DNA of 64,000 bases from Rhodoferax saidenbachensis (GCF_001955715.1 NZ_CP019239.1:2604001-2668000), one strand, 5' to 3'. Positions 34,040 through 46,147 are shown, numbered from the stretch's first letter. The notes: generated from the sequence alone by a model not told the origin. Made by a program: numbers and translations.

Positions 34040-35507
34040 CTTCCCCATCTCTACCCGCTGGGCCCGCCACGCACTGACCGTGGTGGCCCTGGCATCCCTC
34101 ACAGCTTGCGCCAACTTCTCCGGTATTTTTTCGCAGGCCAAGCCGATCACGCCGCAGGCAGTGGGCCTGTCTGAAACGCCCATCCCCGCCAACAACCCGG
34201 CGCTGGACGCCCAGTGGTGGAAGACCTTTGGCGACAGCCAGCTCAACACCCTGGTGGACCTGGCACTGGCCAACAACCCCTCGCTGCGCGTGGCCCAGGC
34301 CCGCTTGCAGCGCGTGCAGGCCGGTATCGACAACGCTGACGCGGCCAACCTGCCCCAAGTGAACGCCAGCCTGGATGCCACACAACAGAAATTCACCAAG
34401 AACGGCATGATCCCCGCGCCGCTGGCCGGCTCGACCCGTGACAGCGGCACCCTGCAGGCCAGCGCCTCGTGGGAGCTCGACCTGTTTGGCAAAAACCGCG
34501 CAGCACTGGACGCTGCTATTGGCCAAAGCCGTGCCGCTGCAGCCGACGCGCAAGCCGCCCGCATGCTGCTGGCCAGCAATGTGGCGCGCAACTACTTTCA
34601 GTGGCTGCGTATCCAGGGGCAACTCGATGTGGCACAGCGCACGCTGGCGCAGCGCGAGCAGTCAAAACAACTGGTGCAGGACCGCGTGAAGGCCGGGCTC
34701 GACACCCAGCTCGAACTGCAGCAAAGCGAAAGTGGTCTGCCCGACGCGCGCTACCAGATCGAAGCGCTGAAGGAACAGGACGCCCTGCTGCGCAATGCCC
34801 TGACCGCTCTGACTTCACAGCAAAATCAGGCTCTAGCCCTCATCAAACCTGCGCAAGCAGCTATCAATACAGTAGCAAATACACAGGGCGAAGTGCAGTC
34901 CATCCCGCTGGACCTGCTGGGCCGCCGCGCCGACGTGTCCGCCGCACGCTGGCGCGTGGAGGCTGCGACCCGCGATGTGGACAGCGCCCGCGCCCAGTTC
35001 TACCCCAACATCAACCTCACCGCGTTTGCCGGCTTCTCCAGCATCGGGCTGGAGCGGCTGGTGGAGAGCGGCAGCGAACAATGGGGCGTGGGCCCGGCGA
35101 TCCGCCTGCCCCTGTTTGAAGGGGGCCGCCTGCGCGCCAACCTGAAGGGCAAGGCCGCCGACCTGGACGCCGCCATTGAAACCTACAACGGCGCCGTGAT
35201 CGACGCCGTGCGCGACGTGGCCGACCAGTTGGCCAGCACCCAGGCGCTGCGCCGCCAGCAGGCCGAGCAGCAGTCTGCCCTGCGCTCTGCCGAAGCGGCC
35301 TACAACATTGCCGTGCAACGCTACGAAGCCGGGCTGGGTAACTACCTCAACGTGCTCAACGCCGAGACCGCCGTGCTGGCCCAACGCCGCCTGGGCGTGG
35401 ACCTGACCGCCCGCAGCCTGGACACCCAGGTGCAACTGATACGCGCCCTGGGCGGTGGTTACACCGAACCCCAGGCCAACACAGCAGCCGTGGCTGCCGC
35501 CAAGTAA
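34029..35507 (+). CDS. NodT/OprM-family outer-membrane efflux lipoprotein
   Basis: A 492-residue protein from the ATG at 34029 (GGAAA upstream), with a lipobox (LTVVALASLTAC). The RND-type outer membrane factor body has WWKTFGDSQLNTLVDLALANNPSLRVAQARL and the second repeat LDLLGRRADVSAARWRVEAATRDVDSARAQFYPNINL. It forms the trimeric TolC-like exit duct for the EmrAB-like pump. Residues about 264-285 (QNQALALIKPAQAAINTVAN) are encoded by a copy of a dispersed repeat at 34821-34879, in a region where related proteins are usually variable. Confidence 0.92.
   Translation: MRNDFPISTRWARHALTVVALASLTACANFSGIFSQAKPITPQAVGLSETPIPANNPALDAQWWKTFGDSQLNTLVDLALANNPSLRVAQARLQRVQAGIDNADAANLPQVNASLDATQQKFTKNGMIPAPLAGSTRDSGTLQASASWELDLFGKNRAALDAAIGQSRAAAADAQAARMLLASNVARNYFQWLRIQGQLDVAQRTLAQREQSKQLVQDRVKAGLDTQLELQQSESGLPDARYQIEALKEQDALLRNALTALTSQQNQALALIKPAQAAINTVANTQGEVQSIPLDLLGRRADVSAARWRVEAATRDVDSARAQFYPNINLTAFAGFSSIGLERLVESGSEQWGVGPAIRLPLFEGGRLRANLKGKAADLDAAIETYNGAVIDAVRDVADQLASTQALRRQQAEQQSALRSAEAAYNIAVQRYEAGLGNYLNVLNAETAVLAQRRLGVDLTARSLDTQVQLIRALGGGYTEPQANTAAVAAAK
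34821..34879 (+). repeat. Dispersed GCGCAAGCAGCT repeat inside a coding sequence
   Basis: Blocks GGCTCTAGCCC, TGCGCAAGCAGCTATCAA and TAGCAAA occur in the same order and spacing as the intergenic copy at 19558-19623. It lies in frame within the NodT-type gene and encodes about 20 residues without a stop. Confidence 0.7.
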
Positions 35508-35539
35508 TCGAACACCCCTTCTTTCAAGACACATCCATC

Positions 35540-36820
35540 ATGAACGCTCCAACCAACTCCGCATCCACCGTCACCGCATCCGGCGCTCCCAACCCCAAGC
35601 GCAAGAAGGCGCTCACCGTACTGTCCATCGTGGTCCTGCTGGGCCTGGCCTACGGCGGCTACAACTGGTACGGCTCGCGCCATGCCGAAGAAACCGACAA
35701 CGCCTATGTGCAAGGCAACGTAGTCCAGATCACGCCGCAGGTTGGCGGCACGGTCACCGCCATCCTGGCCGATGACACCGACTTCGTGAAAGCCGGCCAG
35801 CCCGTGGTGCAACTCGACCCGGCCGACGCCAAGGTGGCGCTGGACCAAGCCGAGGCCAACCTGGCCCAGGCCGTGCGCCAGGTGCGCACCCTGTATGCCA
35901 ACAACGGCAGTCTGTCGGCCCAGGTGACCCTGCGCGAGTCCGACATCACCAAGGCACAAACCGAAATCGCCCGCGCCACCGACGACCTGAACCGCCGCCA
36001 GTCTTTGGCAGGCAACGGTGCCGTGTCCAAAGAAGAACTGAACCACGCCAAGTCGCAACTGACCAGCGCCCAGAACGCACTGGCCGCCGCCCAGGCCGGT
36101 GTGGCAGCCGCACGTGAACAGCTCTCCAGCAACCAGTCCCTGACCGATGGCACCAACGTGGAAGGCCACCCCAGCGTGATGGCCGCCGCCGCCAAGGTGC
36201 GTGAGGCCTACCTGGCACTGCACCGCGCCGCCCTGCTCGCCCCGGTGGACGGCTACGTCGCCAAACGCACCGTGCAACTGGGCCAGCGCGTGGCCGCCGG
36301 TGCGCCGCTGATGTCCATCATCCCGCTGAACCAGCTGTGGGTGGATGCCAACTTCAAGGAAGTGCAACTGCGCAACATCCGCATTGGCCAGCCCGTCACA
36401 CTGACGGCTGATCTGTACGGCAAAAAGATGGAATACAAGGGCACCGTAGCCGGCCTGGGTGCCGGTACCGGTGCAGCCTTTGCGTTGCTGCCCGCGCAAA
36501 ACGCCACTGGCAACTGGATCAAGGTGGTGCAGCGCGTGCCGGTGCGTGTGGCGCTGGACGCCGAGCAACTGGCCCAGAACCCCTTGCGCGTGGGCCTCTC
36601 GATGGAAGCCACGGTGGATGTGACCGACCAGAGCGGCAAGTCTTTGGCCGATGCACCACGCAGCGCTTCCAGCGTGCAGACCGAGGTGTACTCGGTCGTT
36701 GAAACGAGCGCCAACAACGAAGTCAAGCGCGTGATTGCCGCCAACCTGGGGCGCAGCAGCAAGACACAAACCGCACAACACGCCCACGCCGCTGTCGCCA
36801 CCACCGCACAGGCCCACTAA
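35540..36820 (+). CDS. emrA: EmrA-like membrane fusion protein (HlyD family)
   Basis: A 426-residue periplasmic adaptor with one N-terminal membrane helix (LTVLSIVVLLGLAYGGYNWY, about 28-47). Then come the lipoyl-like halves (TDNAYVQGNVVQITPQVGGTV at the start and ALLAPVDGYVAKRTVQLGQRV later) around a long coiled coil, and the beta-barrel segment LWVDANFKEVQLRNIRIGQPV, which is diagnostic for EmrA. It links the inner-membrane pump to the outer duct. It lies 32 bp after the NodT-type gene. Confidence 0.93.
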   Translation: MNAPTNSASTVTASGAPNPKRKKALTVLSIVVLLGLAYGGYNWYGSRHAEETDNAYVQGNVVQITPQVGGTVTAILADDTDFVKAGQPVVQLDPADAKVALDQAEANLAQAVRQVRTLYANNGSLSAQVTLRESDITKAQTEIARATDDLNRRQSLAGNGAVSKEELNHAKSQLTSAQNALAAAQAGVAAAREQLSSNQSLTDGTNVEGHPSVMAAAAKVREAYLALHRAALLAPVDGYVAKRTVQLGQRVAAGAPLMSIIPLNQLWVDANFKEVQLRNIRIGQPVTLTADLYGKKMEYKGTVAGLGAGTGAAFALLPAQNATGNWIKVVQRVPVRVALDAEQLAQNPLRVGLSMEATVDVTDQSGKSLADAPRSASSVQTEVYSVVETSANNEVKRVIAANLGRSSKTQTAQHAHAAVATTAQAH

Positions 36821-36832
36821 GCCGGAACCTGC

Positions 36833-38404
36833 ATGAGCTCCCCCGCTAACACCCCCCTGGCGCCGCTGCAAGGCAGCGCCAGGCTGTGGGGCACGATTGC
36901 CCTGTCTGCCGCCACGTTCATGAACGTGCTGGACTCTTCCATTGCCAACGTCTCGCTGCCCGCCATCGCGGGTGACCTGGGCGTGAGCCCCAACCAGGGC
37001 ACCTGGGTCATCACCAGCTTTGGTGTGGCCAACGCGATTGCCCTGCCGCTGACCGGCTGGCTATCCCAACGCTTTGGTCAGGTGCGCCTCTTCACCATGA
37101 GTGTGCTGCTGTTTGTGCTGACCTCGTGGTTGTGCGGACTTGCACCGAACATGGAATCGTTGATTGCCATGCGCGCTGCGCAGGGCCTGGTCGCCGGGCC
37201 CATGATGCCGCTGGCCCAGACACTGTTGCTGTCGAGTTATCCGCCCGCGCTGGCAGGGCTGGCCATGGCCATGTGGGCCATGACCACGCTGGTTGCCCCG
37301 GTGATGGGGCCCCTGTTGGGCGGCTGGATTACCGACCACATCCACTGGGGATGGATTTTCTTCATCAACATTCCCGTGGGGCTGCTGGCGGCGTTTGCCA
37401 CCTGGACCATCTACAAAAAACGGGAAACCGCCACACGCAAGCTCCCGATTGACACCATGGGGCTGTCACTGCTGGTGATTGCGGTAGGGGCGCTGCAGAT
37501 GATGCTGGACCGTGGCCGCGAGCTGGACTGGTTCCATTCCGCTGAAATCATCACGCTCACTATCACGTCCGTGATTGCCTTTGGGTTCTTCATCATCTGG
37601 GAGCTGACCGATGAACACCCGGTGGTGGATTTGAAGCTGCTCAAAATGCGCAATTTCTGGACCGGTACCGTGGCCATGTCTGTGGCCTACAGCCTGTTCA
37701 TGGGCAACATCGTGCTGTTGCCCCTGTGGTTGCAGCAGTACATGGGCTACACCTCCACCCAGGCCGGCATGATGATGGCGCCGGTGGGCATCTTCGCGAT
37801 CATTCTCTCGCCCTGGGTGGGCAAGAACGTCAGCCGCTTTGATCCGCGCATGCTCACCAGCTTTGCCTTTGTGGTGTTCGCCTTGGTGCTGTTCATGCGC
37901 TCGCACTTCAATACGCTGGCGGACTTTGACACCATCATGATCCCCACCGTCGTGCAGGGTGTGGCCGTGGCCTTCTTCTTCATCCCGTTGACCACCATCA
38001 CGCTGGGTGGCTTGCCGCCCGAGAAGATCCCTTCGGCCTCAGGCCTGTCCAGTTTCGCCCGCATCGTGGGTGGATCGTTTGGCACCTCGATTGCGATCAC
38101 GGTCTGGCAAAACCGCATCGCGTTGCACCATGCCCAACTGTCAGAGCTGGTGAACCGCGGCAGCAGTGCGGCCAACGGAGCCTTGGCCGGGTTCGATGCG
38201 GCAGGCATGTCACAAGAGCAGGCACTGAGCCAGATCAACCGCATGGTCGACCAGCAGGCTGCGATGCTGGCGGTCAACGACGTGTTCTACGCCTCGGCCA
38301 TCATCTTCCTGATGCTGATCCCGCTGGTCTGGCTGTCGCGCCCCAAACGCATGGGTGGTGCCGGCGCGGCCGGTGCAGCAGACGCCGCTGCGGGCGCCCA
38401 CTAG
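36833..38404 (+). CDS. emrB: EmrB-like MFS drug exporter (DHA2 family, 14 helices)
   Basis: A 523-residue membrane transporter. The DHA2 start is FMNVLDSSIANVSLPAIAGDLGVSPNQGTWVITSFG (motif D1), followed by RFGQVRLF, motif C-like PVMGPLLGGWITDHIHWGWIFFINIPVGLL, and the late helices GGLPPEKIPSASGLSSFARIVGGSFGTSIAI. It exports hydrophobic drugs or uncouplers against a proton gradient as part of the tripartite pump. The C-terminus is an Ala/Gly-rich tail. It starts 12 bp after emrA. Confidence 0.95.
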   Translation: MSSPANTPLAPLQGSARLWGTIALSAATFMNVLDSSIANVSLPAIAGDLGVSPNQGTWVITSFGVANAIALPLTGWLSQRFGQVRLFTMSVLLFVLTSWLCGLAPNMESLIAMRAAQGLVAGPMMPLAQTLLLSSYPPALAGLAMAMWAMTTLVAPVMGPLLGGWITDHIHWGWIFFINIPVGLLAAFATWTIYKKRETATRKLPIDTMGLSLLVIAVGALQMMLDRGRELDWFHSAEIITLTITSVIAFGFFIIWELTDEHPVVDLKLLKMRNFWTGTVAMSVAYSLFMGNIVLLPLWLQQYMGYTSTQAGMMMAPVGIFAIILSPWVGKNVSRFDPRMLTSFAFVVFALVLFMRSHFNTLADFDTIMIPTVVQGVAVAFFFIPLTTITLGGLPPEKIPSASGLSSFARIVGGSFGTSIAITVWQNRIALHHAQLSELVNRGSSAANGALAGFDAAGMSQEQALSQINRMVDQQAAMLAVNDVFYASAIIFLMLIPLVWLSRPKRMGGAGAAGAADAAAGAH

Positions 38405-38416
38405 AAAAGGAAGCGA

Positions 38417-39244
38417 TTACCTGGAGCGAATGCTGCCCACCAGCGCATTCGCCGGGTAGTAACGCAGAAAAGCCTTCCACACCGCACCAGACTTGCTGGA
38501 GCGCTCCAGCGCTTCACGCAGGCTGTTGGTGTCGGCCTCGTTCAGGTGCTTGGAGATGTAGGCCCCGCTGTCGCCCCAAGGCAATTCTTCAATGGCCTCA
38601 TAACGCAGACGGGGCACCAGGCCCGCCACCTTGGGCTCCCCCTGCAATGCCCCCAGCAGAATGTTGGGCGCCATGATGGTGAGGTCCACCGCGCCGCTTT
38701 GCATGAGGCGAGCGACCGACGCGGCGTCCACTTCCTGCACCAGGCGGCCCTGCTCGGCCAGCTCACGCACCAGCAACTGGTAACCCGGGCCGAAATCAAA
38801 ACCGCGCACCACGCCCACCCGGATATCGCGTCGGGTCAGCAAATCCTGCGCCGTCTTGACCGCAGGACGCTCCGACGCCACGGTAATCAGCGTGGCACGG
38901 CTGTAGATCAAGGGAACAAACAGGCCTTGCTCATCACGCAAAGGCGAGCGTGAAGCAGGTATCAGCAGGTCTGCACGGCCGGATTCAAACAACACGTCGA
39001 GCCGGGCACGTGGCACCACAGAAAACTCGAAAGTGCAGCCCTCTTTGGTGCTCATGCTGCGCAAAATTTCCGGGTACACCCCGCTCACCGTGTTGTCAGG
39101 TGCAACAAACACACTCAGACCAATCGGTGCGATGGGTACGTTGATCGTGCGTGAACAACTGGCCGCTGCCAACCCAGGCAGCGCCAATAACGATCCTAGA
39201 ACCAGCAGCCTGCGGCAGGCGCTGTATGCGGTGTTGGTGTACAT
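38417..39244 (-). CDS. SBP_bac_3-type periplasmic binding protein
   Basis: A 275-residue protein with a signal (LLVLGSLLALPGLAAA). The body has SVFVAPDNTVSGVYPEILRSM, RADLLIPASRSPLRDEQGL and RDIRVGVVRGFDFGPGYQLL, which are solute-binding family 3 features. The ligand is unknown. It ends convergently with emrB, 12 bp apart. Confidence 0.82.
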   Translation of the reverse strand: MYTNTAYSACRRLLVLGSLLALPGLAAASCSRTINVPIAPIGLSVFVAPDNTVSGVYPEILRSMSTKEGCTFEFSVVPRARLDVLFESGRADLLIPASRSPLRDEQGLFVPLIYSRATLITVASERPAVKTAQDLLTRRDIRVGVVRGFDFGPGYQLLVRELAEQGRLVQEVDAASVARLMQSGAVDLTIMAPNILLGALQGEPKVAGLVPRLRYEAIEELPWGDSGAYISKHLNEADTNSLREALERSSKSGAVWKAFLRYYPANALVGSIRSR

Positions 39245-39332
39245 GTCGAATCTCGTCCCTTTGCAGCTTATAAGATCGCCGCTTTGTGCACCATTCTAGG
39301 GACGGGCGAGACGCCCAACACGCGAAAAAGCC

Positions 39333-40526
<1,194 letters not shown>

Positions 40527-40584
40527 TCAATCGCCAGAGCGTAGATGCACTGGGCCTTTCATGAAAGCGGAAAACCCATCTATT

Positions 40585-40615
40585 GCGCGATAATCAGATG
40601 ATGCGCGCGATAATC
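40585..40615. promoter_or_regulatory. Direct repeat between pobA and the IclR gene, probable operator
   Basis: GCGCGATAATC occurs twice, at 40585-40595 and 40605-40615, 20 bp apart, about two helical turns. It lies in the 135-bp divergent promoter region. PobR-type regulators bind repeated sites near pobA (known); this site is inferred. Confidence 0.6.
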
Positions 40616-40640
40616 GCACAATACTTCTCCCGCACCACCC

Positions 40641-41477
40641 ATGCCACCCCCACCCTCCCCTGACAAGCTCCAAAGCGAGCCGAGCATCCAGAAAGCCGAT
40701 TTCATCGAAGGCATGGCCAAAGGCATGGCGGTGCTGGAGAGTTTTGACACCGAACGCCAGCGGCTCAATGCCACCCAAGCCGCAGAGCGGGCCAACATCA
40801 CCCGGGCTGCGGCACGACGCCACTTGCTGACCCTCGCGCACCTGGGCTACCTGGAAAGTGACGGCCATGCGTTCTGGCTGTCGGCCAAGGTGCTGCGGTT
40901 TTCCGGCAGCTACCTGGCTTCCGCCCGTTTGCCCCGCATCGTCCAGGCCACGCTCAACCGCCTGGCCGCGCAAACACTGTCGTCCTATTCGGTGGTGGTA
41001 CGCGATGAAGCCGAGGTGGTGATCGTTGCACGCAGCGCCACCTACAGCGGCGCCGAACGCATGCTGGCCTATGGCCTGCATCTGGGCGCCCGGCTGCCCG
41101 CGCATGCCACCTCCACCGGGCGTGTACTGTTGGCCGCGCTGCAGACACCCGCGTTCAATGCTTGGCTCAAGGTGCGGGGCCCGGATGGTGAACTTGGCAA
41201 ACGCGCACTAGCGCGTCTGACACCATTGACAGTGACCGACCACAAAGCATTCAAATCGGTGATCACCCAAGTGCGTGCGCAAGACTATTGCCTGGCCAGT
41301 GAAGAGCATGAGTTAGGCGTGCATGCGCTGGCTGTTCCGCTGCGGGATATGCAGGGGCGCACGTTGGCGGCTCTCAATGTGGTGGCTACGCCGCGTACCC
41401 GCTCGCCTGGGGATTTCTTGCGTCAGCAGTTGCCTGTGTTGCAGGATGCGGCGCGGGAATTGCGGGGGATACTTTAG
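40641..41477 (+). CDS. IclR-family regulator, PobR-like
   Basis: A 278-residue regulator. The N-terminal winged helix is MAVLESFDTERQRLNATQAAERANITRAAARRHLLTLAHLGYL, and the IclR effector domain has ARLPAHATSTGRVLLAALQ and YCLASEEHELGVHALAVPLRDMQGRTLAALNV. Orientation next to pobA and family (the PobR/PcaU group) suggest that it activates pobA with 4-hydroxybenzoate as inducer (inference). Confidence 0.88.
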   Translation: MPPPPSPDKLQSEPSIQKADFIEGMAKGMAVLESFDTERQRLNATQAAERANITRAAARRHLLTLAHLGYLESDGHAFWLSAKVLRFSGSYLASARLPRIVQATLNRLAAQTLSSYSVVVRDEAEVVIVARSATYSGAERMLAYGLHLGARLPAHATSTGRVLLAALQTPAFNAWLKVRGPDGELGKRALARLTPLTVTDHKAFKSVITQVRAQDYCLASEEHELGVHALAVPLRDMQGRTLAALNVVATPRTRSPGDFLRQQLPVLQDAARELRGIL

Positions 41478-41534
41478 AGTTCTCTCCTTTCACGGGGGTG
41501 TTCGTCTTTGCTTAGTATTTCTTCTTGCTTGGAA

Positions 41535-42066
41535 TGTCGGGATGTGCGCCCGACAGCGCAGTAACTTTCTTTTGCTTCGCCAAAAGAAAGTCACCAAAGA
41601 AAAGGCGAGCCGGATGCGTCGGCCCTTCGGGCACGCTGCGTTGCTCGGCCTGGGCGGGGTCTGGCTCGAACTCGCCTTCGGCTCAAACAATCGCCAGCCC
41701 TGATCCGCCCAGCCCTGCGCTACTCGCCTCCGCATAACGGCGTGGAGTCCGAATTCAAAGTCCAAACAGCCGAACAACCGAAACCGAACTTCGTCCGCGC
41801 TACGCGCGGACGGGCCGAGCGCAGCGATGGCCCGTAAGTCGCCCCAATCCCTTCTGTATGCGCCGAGGAGCGCAGGGGTCAGTGGATCAGGGCTGGCGAT
41901 TGTCTGAGCGAAGCGAGTTCGAGCCAGACCCCACTGAACCCGAGCACCGCAGGTTGCCCCGTAGCGAAGCGTAGGGGTCGCAGACAGTAGGGTCGCCTTT
42001 TCTTTGCTTACTTTCTTTTGGCGAAGCAAAAGAAAGTGAGTGCGCTGTCGGGCGCACATCCCGACA
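41535..42066. repeat. Giant nested palindromic element, copy B
   Basis: 532 bp with perfect 26-bp terminal inverted repeats (41535-41560 and 42041-42066), terminal 11-bp hairpins (41564-41574/41581-41591 and 42010-42020/42027-42037, stem ACTTTCTTTTG), and internal inverted arms (41656-41675 with 41913-41932; 41688-41706 with 41884-41902), plus a central 9-bp hairpin (41792-41812). It lies between the convergent IclR and pmdC genes. The element is homologous to copy A over its whole length. Confidence 0.92.
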
Positions 42067-42175
42067 CGCCACAAAAGCAAACACCTCAGAAAAATGAAGA
42101 GGATAGAAACAAAAAGGCCAGAGCCCCCGCACCAACGTAGCAGGTTCTCCAGCCTCAGTGGCAGTAAACCGCGTA

Positions 42176-43135
42176 TCAGCCAGCGTTAAGTTGCTGCTCC
42201 AACTTGTGCAGCACTTCGTAGCAATTCAAAACACGCGCCACACTGGAGTTAGGCTCACGACCTTCACGAATCGCAGCAAAGAACTCCCGATCCTGCAGCT
42301 CGATGCCGTTCATGGACACGTCCACCTTGCTCACATCGATCTTGTCTTCCTTGCCGTTGAACAGGTCGTCATAACGCGCGATGTAAGTCGCCGTGTCGCC
42401 GATGTAACGGAAGAAAGTGCCCAGTGGGCCATCGTTGTTGAAGCTGAGCGACAGCGTGCAGATGGCACCGTTGGCCGCCTTGAGCTGGATGCTCATGTCC
42501 ATGGCAATGCCAAGCACCGGGTGGATAGGGCCCTGGATGGCGTTGGCCTGCACGATGGGGCTGTTGGCCTGGTAGGCAAACAGGTCCACGGTGTGGGCAG
42601 CGTGGTGCCACAGCAGGTGGTCGGTCCAGCTACGCGCCTGGCCCAGTGCATTGGTGTTGGTGCGGCGGAAGAAGTAAGTTTGCACATCCATCTGCTGGAT
42701 GTTGAACTTGCCTGCCGCAATCTGCTGGTGCACATACTGGTGGCTGGGGTTGAAGCGGCGGGTATGGCCACACATGGCGACCAGGCCGGTTTGCTTCTGC
42801 AGGGCCACAACATCCTGCGCACCTTGGAGGTTGTCCGCCAACGGAATTTCCACTTGCACGTGTTTACCGGCCTTCAGGCAGGCGATGGTCTGCTCGGCGT
42901 GCATCTGCGTGGGGGTGCACAAAATCACTGCGTCCACTTCGGGCAAAGCCAGACTGTCGCCCAGCTCGGTGGTGACATGGCCAATGCCGTATTTGACGGC
43001 CACTTCCCTGGTTTTCTCCAGATCGCGGCTGATGAGGGACACGACTTCGACGCCATCGATGTTCTTGATGCCGTCCAGGTGTTTGATGCCGAATGCACCG
43101 GCGCCAGCCAGTGCGACTTTGATGGTCTTGCTCAT
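42176..43135 (-). CDS. pmdC: 4-carboxy-2-hydroxymuconate-6-semialdehyde dehydrogenase
   Basis: A 319-residue GFO/IDH/MocA-family dehydrogenase. The NAD(P) fingerprint is VALAGAGAFGIKHLDGI, then the EIPLADNLQ substrate-side block and the long C-terminal alpha/beta domain. In the 4,5-cleavage pathway it oxidises the hemiacetal of the ring-fission product to 2-pyrone-4,6-dicarboxylate. Operon order (E-F-D-A-B-C) supports the call. GGAGAG precedes the ATG. The 71-bp gap upstream holds a dispersed repeat pair. Confidence 0.92.
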   Translation of the reverse strand: MSKTIKVALAGAGAFGIKHLDGIKNIDGVEVVSLISRDLEKTREVAVKYGIGHVTTELGDSLALPEVDAVILCTPTQMHAEQTIACLKAGKHVQVEIPLADNLQGAQDVVALQKQTGLVAMCGHTRRFNPSHQYVHQQIAAGKFNIQQMDVQTYFFRRTNTNALGQARSWTDHLLWHHAAHTVDLFAYQANSPIVQANAIQGPIHPVLGIAMDMSIQLKAANGAICTLSLSFNNDGPLGTFFRYIGDTATYIARYDDLFNGKEDKIDVSKVDVSMNGIELQDREFFAAIREGREPNSSVARVLNCYEVLHKLEQQLNAG

Positions 43136-43151
43136 AATCTCTCCTTGTTAT

Positions 43152-43201
43152 CCGTTCACCCAGAGCTTGTCGAAGGGCTTCGACAGGCTCAGCCCGAACG
43201 G
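43152..43201. repeat. Dispersed repeat pair in the pmdB-pmdC spacer
   Basis: The 24-bp unit (43178-43201) with an imperfect inverted partner at 43152-43176, forming a hairpin in the operon mRNA. Such stems can stabilise upstream mRNA or reduce downstream expression. Confidence 0.75.
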
Positions 43202-43206
43202 TGTGT

Positions 43207-44528
<1,322 letters not shown>

Positions 44529-44529
44529 A

Positions 44530-45456
44530 TCAGTCTTTCCAGTACAGGCGATTGGGGTTGTCCACCAGCAGCTTGCGCTGCAGCTCCGGTGTCACCGCAA
44601 TATGCGGAATAAAGTCCACCAGCAGGCCGTCGTCGGGCATGTGGTCCTTGAGGTTGGGGTGCGGCCAGTCGGTGCCCCACAACACACGGTCGGGGAACTG
44701 CTCGACGATGCGGCGGGCAAACGGGATCACATCGCGGTAGGCATTCTGCTCACCGTTCAGCGCCTTCGGGCCGGTAACCGACAGACGCTCGGGGCAACTC
44801 ACCTTGCTCCACACATTGGTGTGTTCGCGCATGAACTTTTCAAACAGCGCGAACTGCGGGCCATCCACCGGCAGCGACACATCGGGGCGGCCCATGTGGT
44901 CCACCACCACGGTGGTCGGCAGCGCAGTGAAGAAGTCCCACAGCTCGGGCAGGTCCACCGCTTCAAAGTAGATCACCACATGCCAGCCAAACTTGGCAAT
45001 GCGACCGGCAATTTCCAGCAATTCATCTTTGGGCGTGAAGTCCACCAGGCGTTTGACAAAGTTGAAGCGCACGCCGCGCACGCCAGCGTCGTGCATGGCT
45101 TGCAGCTCTTCATCTGTCACGCTGCGTTTGACCGTGGCCACGCCACGCGCTTTGCCGTTGCTGTGCACGAGCGCATCGACCATGGCGCGGTTGTCGGCGC
45201 CGTGGCAGGTGGCCTGCACGATCACGTTTTTCTCAAAACCCAGATGGTCGCGCAGGGCAAAGAGTTGCGTTTTGGAGGCGTCACAGGGCGTGTACTTGCG
45301 CTCGGGCGCATAGGGAAACTCTGCACCGGGGCCAAACACGTGGCAATGGGCATCGACCGCGCCTGCGGGCAGCTTGAAAGTGGGCTTGGCCGGGCCGGTG
45401 TACCAGTCCATCCAGCCTGCGGTTTTGGTGAAATCACCCGAAGTAGGTTTGCTCAT
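44530..45456 (-). CDS. pmdD: 2-pyrone-4,6-dicarboxylate hydrolase (LigI type)
   Basis: A 308-residue amidohydrolase from MSKPTSGDF. Metal-type residues are seen in VDAHCHVFGPGAEFPYAPERKYTP (HxH) and WGTDWPHPNLKDH (Asp), matching LigI. It opens 2-pyrone-4,6-dicarboxylate to oxalomesaconate/4-carboxy-2-hydroxymuconate. The start at 45456 has an upstream GAGG and follows the pmdF stop by 7 bp. Confidence 0.94.
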   Translation of the reverse strand: MSKPTSGDFTKTAGWMDWYTGPAKPTFKLPAGAVDAHCHVFGPGAEFPYAPERKYTPCDASKTQLFALRDHLGFEKNVIVQATCHGADNRAMVDALVHSNGKARGVATVKRSVTDEELQAMHDAGVRGVRFNFVKRLVDFTPKDELLEIAGRIAKFGWHVVIYFEAVDLPELWDFFTALPTTVVVDHMGRPDVSLPVDGPQFALFEKFMREHTNVWSKVSCPERLSVTGPKALNGEQNAYRDVIPFARRIVEQFPDRVLWGTDWPHPNLKDHMPDDGLLVDFIPHIAVTPELQRKLLVDNPNRLYWKD

Positions 45457-45463
45457 GGTGGCC

Positions 45464-46147
45464 TCAGTCGATGTATTTGAGACCAGCGGCCGCCAGCGGC
45501 TCGCGCATCTTGTACATGTCCAGCCCCAGCACGCCGGCAGCGAGCTTGGCACGTTTTTCGCCTTCAAAGCTCTCGCGCTTCTGCGCAGCTTCCAGCGTGG
45601 CGGCGGCGCGTGCGGCGGGTACACACACCACACCATCATCGTCCGCCACGATCACGTCACCGGGCGTGACCAGCATGCCTGCACAGACGATGGGAATGTT
45701 CACCGAGCCCAGCGTGGCCTTGATCGTGCCCTTGCTGCTGATGGCCTTGCTCCACACAGGAAAGCCCATGCGCTGCAGCTCTTTCACATCGCGCACACCG
45801 GCGTCGATGATCAACGCGCGTGCGCCACGGGCTTGGAAGGACGTGGCTAACAGGTCACCAAAGAAGCCATCGGTGCATTCGGCAGTGACGGTAGCCACCA
45901 CGATGTCACCAGGCTGGATCTGCTCGGCGGCCACGTGCATCATCCAGTTGTCGCCGGGCTGCAGCAGCACGGTGACTGCTGTACCAGACACTTGCTGGCC
46001 GCTGTAGATGGGGCGCATATAGGGCTTGAGCAGGCCCACGCGGCCCATGGCCTCGTGCACGGTGGCGGAGCCGAGGGCGGCCAGGCCGTCTGCGGCTGCG
46101 CGGTCTGCGCGCGTGATGTTTTTGTAGACAACGCCTAGTTCGTACAT
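45464..46147 (-). CDS. pmdF: 4-carboxy-4-hydroxy-2-oxoadipate aldolase
   Basis: A 227-residue RraA-like (LigK/ProA) class II aldolase from [14 protein letters not shown], with GGAGAG upstream. The metal/substrate motif is [11 protein letters not shown] (Arg-Asp), and [17 protein letters not shown] and [17 protein letters not shown] are family blocks. It splits CHA into pyruvate and oxaloacetate, the last pathway step. Confidence 0.94.
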   Translation of the reverse strand: MYELGVVYKNITRADRAAADGLAALGSATVHEAMGRVGLLKPYMRPIYSGQQVSGTAVTVLLQPGDNWMMHVAAEQIQPGDIVVATVTAECTDGFFGDLLATSFQARGARALIIDAGVRDVKELQRMGFPVWSKAISSKGTIKATLGSVNIPIVCAGMLVTPGDVIVADDDGVVCVPAARAAATLEAAQKRESFEGEKRAKLAAGVLGLDMYKMREPLAAAGLKYID

